Source of the DNA: JBFMFH01 sp964481395
GTDB taxonomy: Bacteria; Acidobacteriota; Vicinamibacteria; Vicinamibacterales; JAKQTR01
Reading direction: 5' to 3'
Length of the DNA: 64,000 nt
Assembly (NCBI GenBank): GCA_964481395.1
Contig: CAYZYG010000005.1
Coordinates: 26,646-90,645, forward strand
The notes below the pieces were generated by a model, which was not told the origin of the DNA, made no database searches, and saw only the letters and a program-made list of their open reading frames with translations. Positions 57,541-64,000 of this stretch are shown in pieces (the stretch's first letter is position 1; the number at the start of each line of letters is the position of its first letter). Position numbers and translations under genes: made by a program.

Positions 57541-58329
57541 ATGAGACTGACGTCCCCGCTCCTCCGGATCACCCTGCCCGCCTGGGCCTTCGTTGCCGCA
57601 GCCATCGCCGCGACGCCGGCCTGCGCCCAGAGCCAAGCCGAGATCGACGCACTCAAGAAGGAGATCGCCGCGCTCAAAGCGGGTCAGGAGGCGCTCAGGA
57701 AGGAGCTCGCCGAGATCAAAGACCTGCTGAAGCCGGAGGAACCGGAAACGATCGTCAACGTGCCGCCCGGCAGGACGGTGCCGCTGACGGGGGCCCAGAT
57801 GCGAGGGGCGGCGACCGCCCAGGTTGTGCTCCTGGAGTTCTCCGATTACGAGTGCCCGTTCTGCGCCCGCTTCGCCCGCGACACGCTCCCGCAGATCGCG
57901 AGTTCGTACATCGATACCGGCAAGGTTCGGCACGCGTTCCGCGCGTTCCCCCTCGAAGCGATCCACAAGAACGCCTTCAAGGCCCATGAAGCGGCCCTCT
58001 GCGCGGGGGACCAGGGCAAGTTCTGGCCGATGCACCTGCAGTTCTTCGGCAATACGCGGGCGCTCCAGCCGGCAGACCTGCTGAAGCACGCGGCTCAGGT
58101 CGGCCTCGACGTCGCCGCATTCAGCGCCTGTCTGGACGCCGGGCGCAAGACGGCGGCGGTTCGCGCGGATGTGGACGCCGGCATGCAGATCGGGGTCCAG
58201 GGTACGCCGCTGTTCCTCATCGGGACCGCCGGCCCGAATGGGGAACTGCAGCTCAAGAAGGTGATTTCGGGCGCCCATCCGTTCCCCGTGTTCCAGCAGG
58301 CCCTCGACGACGTGCTGGCGGGCAAGTAA
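57541..58329 (+). CDS. DsbA-like thioredoxin-fold protein with coiled-coil N-terminus
   Basis: 262 residues. Signal peptide (1-29), a coiled coil (about 32-65, IDALKKEIAALKAGQEALRKELAEIKDLLK), then a DsbA/Com1-type domain with CPFC (Cys105, Cys108) in LEFSDYECPFCARFARDTLP and the cis-Pro in GVQGTPLFLIG. It acts on disulphides in the periplasm. The helical extension is typical of Acidobacteriota DsbA-like proteins and may give dimers or position the domain. No Dsb partner in the window. Confidence 0.93.
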   Translation: MRLTSPLLRITLPAWAFVAAAIAATPACAQSQAEIDALKKEIAALKAGQEALRKELAEIKDLLKPEEPETIVNVPPGRTVPLTGAQMRGAATAQVVLLEFSDYECPFCARFARDTLPQIASSYIDTGKVRHAFRAFPLEAIHKNAFKAHEAALCAGDQGKFWPMHLQFFGNTRALQPADLLKHAAQVGLDVAAFSACLDAGRKTAAVRADVDAGMQIGVQGTPLFLIGTAGPNGELQLKKVISGAHPFPVFQQALDDVLAGK

Positions 58330-58380
58330 CAGACGACCGGCGGGATTCAGAATCCAATCACTTCCGCGGTCCTCCCGGTC

Positions 58381-58408
58381 GTCGGGACCGGGGACCCGGG
58401 ACCGGGGA
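58381..58408. repeat. Heptanucleotide tandem repeat, CCGGGGA type
   Basis: Units GTCGGGA, CCGGGGA, CCCGGGA, CCGGGGA, between the convergent DsbA-like and ABC permease genes. Confidence 0.85.
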
Positions 58409-58469
58409 CCAGCTATGGAGGTCCCACGTCCCCACTCACGCCTCTGGGTGTGTGTCCCCGGGCCGAAGG

Positions 58470-59669
58470 TCACAGCTCGCGCAGGGCGGTGACGATGGGC
58501 AATCTGGCCGCGCGCCAGGCCGGCAGCAGCCCGCCCAGCAGGCCCATCACGAGCGAGTAGACGATCCCCGACACGATGAGTTGCGGCGTCACCGCGAAGG
58601 CGAACGCCACCTGGCTGAACGTCTGCCAGTTGATGGTGGCCGTCTGGTACCCGTTGAAGGCGACGTACGCGAGCGTGCCGCCGATCGCTCCCCCGATGAG
58701 CGCGAGCACCAGCGACTCGGCCAGAACGGACACAACCACGGGCCCGCCGCCGAAACCCAGGGCTCGGAGTGTGGCGATTTCTCGCGTGCGGGCCGCGACG
58801 GCTGAGTACATCGTGTTGACCGCCCCGAAGACGGCGCCGAATCCCATGAGGAGGGCGATGAACCCGCCGATAGTCGAGACCATCCTCGTCAGCGTCTGCG
58901 ACTGTTCCGCGAAATACTCGGTCTCGCGAACGACCTTCAGGGTCACGCGAGGATCGGTCGTCAGCGCGTCCTTGAACGTGGTGAAGGACGCGGGCGTCTC
59001 GAGGCGGGCGTAGACGGTCTGATAGGTCGTCCCTCGCTGATACAGCGGCCCCAGCACCGCCACGTCGCACCACAGTTCCGAGTCCGAGAACGTGCCGCCG
59101 GCATCGAAGATGCCCACCACCGTCCAGGTATGCTGTCCGAACTTCAGCGTCTGTCCGACGTCGACGCCGACGAACTGGGTGGCGGCTCCGCGCCCGGCCA
59201 CCAGCTCGTTCCTCCCAGGCGCGAACATGCGCCCCTCGACGATGCGGATGTTCTTGCGCAGCGCGAAGGCCCGTTCGCTCACGCCGCGCATGGGCACGTT
59301 CGCCGTCAGGTTGTTGCTCCGCTTCAGCAAGTCGACGATGACGAACAGTTCGGCCGACGCGAGGGCGCCGGCGTCGGTGCGGAGCACCCCCGGCGCGTCC
59401 TCGATGATCCGTACGTCGTCGCGCGTCAGGATGCTGACCATCTCGCTGTCGGAACCCGAGCGCATCACGATGGCCGTGTCGGGCGAGCCGGTCGTCGCCA
59501 TCGTCCTGCGGAACCCTTCGGCAATCGACAGGACGCCGATGAACACGGCCACCACGCCGGCGATCCCGACAACGGCGACGATCGACGACGCCAGGCGCTG
59601 CGGCACCGTGCGGAGGTTCAGCAGCGTGACCGCCGCCGCCTGCGAGCACCACTGAATCGGGGTCGTCAT
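58470..59669 (-). CDS. ABC transporter permease (MacB/FtsX type), second of two
   Basis: 399 residues. The layout is that of MacB/FtsX permeases: TM1 (about 25-48, IVAVVGIAGVVAVFIGVLSI), a periplasmic MacB-core domain (50-270) and three C-terminal helices with MYSAVAARTREIATLRALGFGGGPVVVSVLAESLVLALIGG and LVMGLLGGLLPAWRAARLPIVTALREL. The ending AARLPIVTALREL is the usual one. It partners the other permease and the ATPase of this operon in exporting lipids, peptides or drugs; substrate unknown. It starts 2 nt after the stop of the first permease gene. Confidence 0.93.
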   Translation of the reverse strand: MTTPIQWCSQAAAVTLLNLRTVPQRLASSIVAVVGIAGVVAVFIGVLSIAEGFRRTMATTGSPDTAIVMRSGSDSEMVSILTRDDVRIIEDAPGVLRTDAGALASAELFVIVDLLKRSNNLTANVPMRGVSERAFALRKNIRIVEGRMFAPGRNELVAGRGAATQFVGVDVGQTLKFGQHTWTVVGIFDAGGTFSDSELWCDVAVLGPLYQRGTTYQTVYARLETPASFTTFKDALTTDPRVTLKVVRETEYFAEQSQTLTRMVSTIGGFIALLMGFGAVFGAVNTMYSAVAARTREIATLRALGFGGGPVVVSVLAESLVLALIGGAIGGTLAYVAFNGYQTATINWQTFSQVAFAFAVTPQLIVSGIVYSLVMGLLGGLLPAWRAARLPIVTALREL

Positions 59670-59671
59670 GA

Positions 59672-60826
59672 TCAGGCCCTCCTCAGGGCATCGACAATGC
59701 GCAGACGCATGGCCTGAACGGCCGGCAGCAGCCCCGCCACCAGCCCGAGCACGACGGCCATGCCTGCCCCGAGCACGAGGTCCGAACCCGGCAGGTAGAA
59801 CGAGGGCAGAAGACCGTTCGTCGGGTCACCTCCCTGAACGACCATCCAGGCCAGACCGAGGCCGATGGCGGCACCGACGCCGGCGATCGCCGTCGACTCG
59901 AGAATCACGAGCACAAGGACCAGCGCGTCCGAGTACCCAAGGGTCTTGAGAACGGCCAGCTCGCTGGTACGCTCGCGCACCGACTGGGCCATCGTGTTGG
60001 CGGCCACGAGCAGGATCGTGAAGAACACCGCAGTGACGATGGCCCGGATGATGGCGCCGATGTCGCCGATCTGGCCTGCGAACGCCTGGATGAACGCCTT
60101 CTCGGTCGTCGTCTTCGTCTCGGCCGGCGAATTGGCGAACATCTCGTCGATGCGCCGGGCGATCTCCGCGGCCCGGTCCGGATCGCTGATGCGGATCACG
60201 TACCAGCCGACGAGCCCCTGCCCGAACTGGCGCGCTTCGTCGAAGTACTCGTAGTTGAAGAAGAGCGGGGTCGTGTCGACGCCCTCGCGGTCGGCGTCGT
60301 AGATGCCGCAGACGTTGAACTCCCACGAGGACGAGCCGTCCCGCTTGCGCCAGATCGTCGCCTGGATGGGAATCCGGTCACCGACCTTGAATCCGTATCG
60401 ATCGGCCGTCTGGCGGCCGACAATCGTGCAGGTGCGATCGCTGAGCCACGCCTTCTTCTGGTCCTCCGGCAGCAGGTACTCGGGATACACCTTGAGCAGC
60501 TGCCCGGGCTCGACGGGCATCTGCATGAAGAAGTTGCTCGGCCGCTGGTAAATCCCGCCGAAGTACGTCTGGTGCAGGACCTCGATGACGCCCTCCGTGG
60601 CCACGAGGCGATCCTTGTAGCTCTCGGGCAGCAACTGGATGAGCGAGACCTTGTGCGTGATGATAAGGCGATCCGCGCCGGCCAGTTCCACCCCGACCGA
60701 GAACGCCGCGTTCAGGGCCGAGAGCACGCCAAAGAGCATGAACGCGACGACAATCGACAGGACGGTGAAGATCGTCCGCGTCTTGCGCCTGAGCAGGCTG
60801 CGCCAGACGAGCGGCAGGAACCTCAT
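59672..60826 (-). CDS. ABC transporter permease (MacB/FtsX type), first of two
   Basis: 384 residues. TM1 (LVWRSLLRRKTRTIFTVLSIVVAFMLFGVLSAL), a periplasmic core domain (about 40-255), then three helices with TMAQSVRERTSELAVLKTLGYSDALVLVLVILESTAIAGVGAAIGLGLAWMV and LPAVQAMRLRIVDALRRA. It is clearly related to, but different from, the permease encoded next, so the transporter is probably a heterodimer. ATG 60826 overlaps the stop of the ATPase gene by 4 nt. Confidence 0.93.
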   Translation of the reverse strand: MRFLPLVWRSLLRRKTRTIFTVLSIVVAFMLFGVLSALNAAFSVGVELAGADRLIITHKVSLIQLLPESYKDRLVATEGVIEVLHQTYFGGIYQRPSNFFMQMPVEPGQLLKVYPEYLLPEDQKKAWLSDRTCTIVGRQTADRYGFKVGDRIPIQATIWRKRDGSSSWEFNVCGIYDADREGVDTTPLFFNYEYFDEARQFGQGLVGWYVIRISDPDRAAEIARRIDEMFANSPAETKTTTEKAFIQAFAGQIGDIGAIIRAIVTAVFFTILLVAANTMAQSVRERTSELAVLKTLGYSDALVLVLVILESTAIAGVGAAIGLGLAWMVVQGGDPTNGLLPSFYLPGSDLVLGAGMAVVLGLVAGLLPAVQAMRLRIVDALRRA

Positions 60827-61527
60827 GCCACCGGCTCCTTCACGAGCACGCCCTTGTCGAGATAGAGCGTGCGTTTGGCCCGGGCCGCCGCGTGCGGGTC
60901 GTGCGTCACCATGATGATGGTCTTGCCGTGCTCGCGATTCAGGGCCTGCAGCAGATCCAGGATCCCGTCGCCCGACGCGCGGTCCAGATCGCCCGTCGGT
61001 TCGTCGCACAGCAGGAGCGTCGGATCGGTGACGATCGCGCGAGCGATCCCGACGCGCTGTTCCTGCCCGCCCGAGAGCTGGCGGGGATAGTGCTTCGCCC
61101 GATCGGCCAGGCCGACGACGCCCAGGGCTGTGGCCACGTGCTTCCGCCGCTGCGCGCGCGAAAGCTTCGTCAGGAGCAGGGGCAGCTCAACGTTGCGCTC
61201 CGCCGTCAGCACCGGAATCAGGTTGTAGAGCTGGAACACGAACCCGATGTGCCGGGCGCGCCACGCCGCCAGGGCGCCGCCGGACATCCGGTCGATGGAT
61301 TCGCCACCCACCGCGATGCGCCCCTGGGTCGGCCGATCGAGCCCCCCGATCAGGTTGAGGAGGGTCGACTTGCCCGAGCCCGACGGTCCCATCAGCGCCA
61401 GGAAATCTCCCGACGGGATGTCGAGGGTCAGTCCCTGGAGCACGTCGATGCGCTCGGATCCGCGGTGAAACACCTTGTGCAGGTCACGCACGTCGACCAG
61501 CGTGCCGTTCATGCCGGGTTGACTCAT
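60823..61527 (-). CDS. ABC transporter ATP-binding protein (MacB/LolD type)
   Basis: 234 residues. Walker A GPSGSGKST (47-55), Q-loop VFQLYNLIP, signature LSGGQEQRVGIARAI, Walker B LLLCDEPTGDLD and the switch His in VTHDPHAA. QEQR instead of the usual QQQR is a minor variant. LolD/MacB class. ATG 61527 is chosen since family homology starts within a few codons; an upstream ATG at 61572 would add 15 unlike residues. Coupled to the first permease gene. Confidence 0.95.
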   Translation of the reverse strand: MSQPGMNGTLVDVRDLHKVFHRGSERIDVLQGLTLDIPSGDFLALMGPSGSGKSTLLNLIGGLDRPTQGRIAVGGESIDRMSGGALAAWRARHIGFVFQLYNLIPVLTAERNVELPLLLTKLSRAQRRKHVATALGVVGLADRAKHYPRQLSGGQEQRVGIARAIVTDPTLLLCDEPTGDLDRASGDGILDLLQALNREHGKTIIMVTHDPHAAARAKRTLYLDKGVLVKEPVA

Positions 61528-61567
61528 CACTGCGTCCTTCCGCTCATCCGTGATTCTTCCTCGGATC

Positions 61568-61632
61568 GTCATTCCGGGGCCGCGCAGCGGAACCCGGAAT
61601 CCAGCGTGGATTCCCGCCTCCGCGGGAATGAC
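61568..61632. repeat. dRS3-like double palindrome inside the efflux operon
   Basis: Outer arms GTCATTCC (61568-61575) / GGAATGAC (61625-61632) and inner arms GGAATCCA (61596-61603) / TGGATTCC (61607-61614) give a two-hairpin structure. ATTCCC-N8-GGGAAT (61610-61629) has the form of the neisserial dRS3 repeat. It lies in the 155-bp gap between the adaptor gene and the ATPase gene. Confidence 0.8.
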
Positions 61633-61682
61633 GTCAGAGGATCATCCCCACTGCCTCCTCCGGCCGCAGGCCCCGGCCCCGC

Positions 61683-62915
61683 TCACTTCACCGTCACGCG
61701 CGCGCCGTCGGCGAGGTCCGGCGGCGCCTCCACCACGACCTGCTCACCTGCGGTGAGCCCCGAGACCACGTCCACCTGGTCGTTGCGCGCCCCGCCCAGC
61801 CGGACGGCCCGCCGTTCGGCCCGCCCGTCAACGACCACGAACACGATGTCCTGGCCGCCATCCGACCGGACTGCCGCGCGGGGCACCAGCAGGCGCGGTG
61901 CCGACGCCTCCGACGACACGGGCGCAGGCGCACCGAGGAACGCAACCTTCACGCCCATGTCCGGCAGGATGCGTGGATCAAGCCCGTCGAACGCAATCCT
62001 GACGAGCACCGTCGCTCGCTGCCGATCGGCCGTGGGCACGGTGGTGATCACCCGCGCCGGAATCTTCCACTCCGGGTAGGCGTCGAGCGTCGCCTCGACG
62101 CGCTGGTCGTCCGTCACCCGGTTGATGTACGCCTCGTTGACGTCGACTTCGATCTCCAGCGAGGACATGTCGACGATCGTGCAGATGCCCGTGCGCGTGA
62201 AGCCGCCCCCGGCCGACACCGGCGAGACCATCTCACCGGGCTGCGCATCCTTCGAGATCGCCACCCCCGAGAAGGGCGCGCGGATCACCGTGTCCTCGAG
62301 TTCCGTTCGACGAAGCGCGACCTGCCGATCGGCCACGGCGACTTGCTGGCGCACCAGCGCCAGCCGCGCGACCAGGGCATCGTGGTCGGCCTGCGCCCGG
62401 TCCAGTTCGGCCTGACCCTGGATGCCCTCCTTCACCATCGCCTGCGCGCGGGCGAGCGAGAGCTTCGCCTCCCGCAGCCGAACCTCGGTTTCCTCGGCCG
62501 TCCCCCGCGCCGCCGCCAGTTCGGCTTCGGCCAGCTCGAGGTACCGCTGCCAGGTGGTGTCGTCGAGGCGCGCCAGCACCTGCCCCCGAGTCACCGCCAT
62601 GCCTTCTTCGACGCGAACCTCCACGACCTTGCCCGTCATCTTCGACGAGACCGTCGCGCGACGGCGGGCCGTCACATAGCCGGAGGCGTTGAGGACCGCC
62701 GGCTGGTCCGACGCCCCGGCAGCAGCCGCCGCTTCGACCACCGCCGTGGTCACCGGGACGGCGGCTGTCCGCCCGAACCAGTACCAGGCCGCGGCGCCCA
62801 GGACGACCATGGCGAAAAAGAAGACGAGCGCTCGGGCCATCGGCTTCCCGGGCCCGCCGTGGCGGGCCGTATCGTCAATCCTGAGGTCCCTCAAGGACGG
62901 TGTGTTGGCAGACAT
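61683..62915 (-). CDS. Periplasmic adaptor (HlyD/MacA-type membrane-fusion protein)
   Basis: 410 residues. A single N-terminal TM helix (about 27-46, ALVFFFAMVVLGAAAWYWFG) anchors it to the inner membrane. Then come the barrel-sandwich halves (SKMTGKVVEVRVEEGMAVTRGQVLARLDD and TVIRAPFSGVAISKDAQPGEMVSP), a helical hairpin (about 125-200) and beta-barrel/membrane-proximal domains. Together with the two permeases and ATPase downstream it forms a MacA-MacB-like system that would need a TolC partner encoded elsewhere (one lies 7 kb away). First gene of this operon. Confidence 0.92.
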   Translation of the reverse strand: MSANTPSLRDLRIDDTARHGGPGKPMARALVFFFAMVVLGAAAWYWFGRTAAVPVTTAVVEAAAAAGASDQPAVLNASGYVTARRRATVSSKMTGKVVEVRVEEGMAVTRGQVLARLDDTTWQRYLELAEAELAAARGTAEETEVRLREAKLSLARAQAMVKEGIQGQAELDRAQADHDALVARLALVRQQVAVADRQVALRRTELEDTVIRAPFSGVAISKDAQPGEMVSPVSAGGGFTRTGICTIVDMSSLEIEVDVNEAYINRVTDDQRVEATLDAYPEWKIPARVITTVPTADRQRATVLVRIAFDGLDPRILPDMGVKVAFLGAPAPVSSEASAPRLLVPRAAVRSDGGQDIVFVVVDGRAERRAVRLGGARNDQVDVVSGLTAGEQVVVEAPPDLADGARVTVK

Positions 62916-63083
62916 GTGAGGGTTGATTCTACCAAGCGTGGCAACTCGGAGCGGTAACGGCTGGTCCTGTCCCGCTCGTTTCGGGCGCCGTGGTCAGCCC
63001 CACTTGAGCCGCGCCCGGACCCGGACCTCGGAGCTCGGCGTCTCAAGAAAGAGACGGGGGTTCCTGTCGCGTTGTTCCGGCAA

Positions 63084-63134
63084 TTGACTCCGTTTAAAGG
63101 TTTTGGTTAATATAGGACTTTCTTAGTCCGATAT
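63084..63134 (+). promoter_or_regulatory. sufB promoter with IscR type-1-like operator
   Basis: TTGACT (63084-63089), 18-bp spacer, TAATAT (63108-63113). Overlapping the -10 and start point is an inverted repeat, ATATAGGACT-N5-AGTCCGATAT (63110-63134, one mismatch between arms). Its GACT-N5-AGTC core with ATA and TAT ends at the same spacing (25 bp in all) is that of the E. coli IscR type 1 site. Rrf2-family Fe-S repressors could bind here. The rest of the gap 62916-63195 shows nothing else. Confidence 0.72.
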
Positions 63135-63195
63135 CAGGGTCCGGCGTGGGGCTGGCGCGCGTCCACCCCGCCGATGGCGCGAGAAAGGCCGTCAG

Positions 63196-64000
63196 ATGAG
63201 TACCGCAGAAGACACCGTCCAGGGCCTGGCGACACAGGAATACAAGTACGGATTCGTCACCGAGGTCGAATCCGACGCGGTTCCCCGCGGCCTCAGCGAG
63301 GACGTCATCCGGATGATCTCGGCTCGGAAGCACGAGCCGGAGTGGCTGCTCGACTGGCGGCTGAACGCCTACCGGGCCTGGCAGCGCATGATCGAACCGC
63401 GCTGGCCGAACGTCACCTACGACCGGATCGACTACCAGAACATCATCTACTACTCGGCCCCCAAGGGAAACAAGGCGCGCTACGAGCGCATCGAAGACGT
63501 GCCGCCGGAAATTCTGGCGACCTTCGAGAAGCTCGGCATCCCCCTCGAGGAGCAGAAGCGCCTGGCCGGCGTGGCGGTGGACGCGGTGTTCGACAGCGTC
63601 TCCGTGGCGACGACGTTCAAGGACAAGCTGGCCGAGCTGGGGATCGTGTTCTGCTCGTTTTCCGAGGCCGTCGAGCATCACCCGGACCTGATCAGGAAGT
63701 ACCTGGGCTCGGTCGTACCGCACACCGACAACTTCTTCGCCGCGCTCAACTCGGCGGTCTTCTCGGACGGCTCCTTCGTGTACATCCCGAAGGGTGTCCG
63801 CTGCCCGATGGAACTCTCGACGTACTTCCGTATCAACGCCGCCGAAACGGGCCAGTTCGAGCGCACGCTCATCGTCGCCGACGAAGGGGCCTCGGTCAGC
63901 TACCTCGAGGGCTGCACCGCCCCGATCCGTGACGAGAACCAGTTGCACGCGGCGGTGGTCGAACTCGTCGCGCTCGACGACGCCAAGATCAAGTATTCGA
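63196..64000 (+). CDS. sufB: Fe-S cluster assembly scaffold SufB (partial)
   Basis: The first 268 codons of sufB, cut off by the window end. The start (MSTAEDTVQGLATQEYKYGF) is followed by conserved SufB segments: ISARKHEPEWLLDWRLNAYRAW, IIYYSAPK, EEQKRLAGVAVDAVFDSVSVATTFKDKLAELGIVFCSFSEA, HTDNFFAALNSAVFSDGSFVYIPKGVRCPMELSTYFRIN and EGASVSYLEGCTAP. SufB with SufC/SufD builds [Fe-S] clusters under stress or as the main pathway in organisms lacking Isc. GAGAAAGG is about 8 nt upstream of the ATG. The operon's remaining genes lie outside. Confidence 0.97.
   Translation, partial: MSTAEDTVQGLATQEYKYGFVTEVESDAVPRGLSEDVIRMISARKHEPEWLLDWRLNAYRAWQRMIEPRWPNVTYDRIDYQNIIYYSAPKGNKARYERIEDVPPEILATFEKLGIPLEEQKRLAGVAVDAVFDSVSVATTFKDKLAELGIVFCSFSEAVEHHPDLIRKYLGSVVPHTDNFFAALNSAVFSDGSFVYIPKGVRCPMELSTYFRINAAETGQFERTLIVADEGASVSYLEGCTAPIRDENQLHAAVVELVALDDAKIKYS

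Noticed and set aside
57231..57677. A 148-codon frame on the minus strand covering the gap before the DsbA-like gene
   Set aside because: It overlaps the start of the DsbA-like gene on the other strand, has no recognisable domain, and reads as low-information Arg/Ser/Pro text.

Overview
The window is one stretch of a GC-rich (roughly two thirds G+C) Gram-negative chromosome. The outer-membrane proteins (TonB receptor, TolC, DUF5916 barrel), lipoproteins with lipoboxes and RND pumps show a double membrane. The gene mix (large VPS10/BNR-repeat protein, DUF5916, secreted S9 peptidase, fused FTCD, PPi-type phosphofructokinase, UPF0182) looks most like Acidobacteriota, class Vicinamibacteria; that placement is inference. 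A run of exactly 100 N (44484-44583) shows a scaffolded draft assembly.

Layout. 0-1.5 kb: RHH/MazF toxin-antitoxin pair and a decayed TPR/beta-propeller gene. 1.7-8.4 kb: guaA, UbiB-like kinase with a phasin-like protein, a cellulase-fold protein and a YgeY-type M20 hydrolase. 8.5-16.5 kb: TonB receptor with a strong terminator, AEC permease, 5'-nucleotidase, a Memo-AMMECR1 fusion lipoprotein and a PLP sulfur-amino-acid lyase. 16.6-20.1 kb: a tight minus-strand operon (secreted VOC protein, DHDPS-family lyase, hydantoinase, RDD protein). 20.2-27.5 kb: S9 peptidase, UPF0182 and DUF5916 proteins. 27.5-28 kb: tRNA-Pro(TGG), a duplicate of its 3' end and a truncated thioredoxin-like gene. 28.8-46.7 kb: FTCD, PPi-PFK, Gfo/Idh oxidoreductase, HExxH lipoprotein, SpoU methyltransferase, M20 deacylase, BNR protein, MFS, galactokinase, PafA-type phosphatase, TruA and an aminotransferase.

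46.8-56.2 kb is the most system-like part. A six-gene plus-strand operon (DUF134 regulator, NifX/NifB-like cofactor-binding protein, methyltransferase, PaaI thioesterase, Cys-rich CGGC protein, DUF364 heavy-metal-chelation protein) starts at a consensus-like promoter overlapped by a perfect 20-bp palindrome. It converges on an RND operon (small CxxC membrane protein, TolC, adaptor, CusA/CzcA-family pump) in which the TM4 proton-relay Asp appears to be Ser. Three 16-bp direct repeats lie upstream of that second operon. Both sets carry many Cys/His residues, so a shared role in metal or metal-cofactor handling is a reasonable but unproven reading. 56.2-64 kb: DUF1475/DUF2878 pair, DsbA-like protein, a MacB-like efflux operon, and the start of sufB behind a promoter carrying an IscR-type-1-like operator.

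The intergenic DNA has a striking feature. At about a dozen places it holds degenerate tandem repeats with a strict 7-bp period but different unit sequences (for example CGACAGG, GGGGACC, GATCCCC, GACAACT, GTCGCCT). Many start or end right at a stop codon; one has entered the 5' end of the hydantoinase gene and another holds the assembly gap. Other dispersed elements include a 110-bp inverted-repeat element with a second repeat inside it, and a dRS3-like palindrome inside the MacB-like operon.
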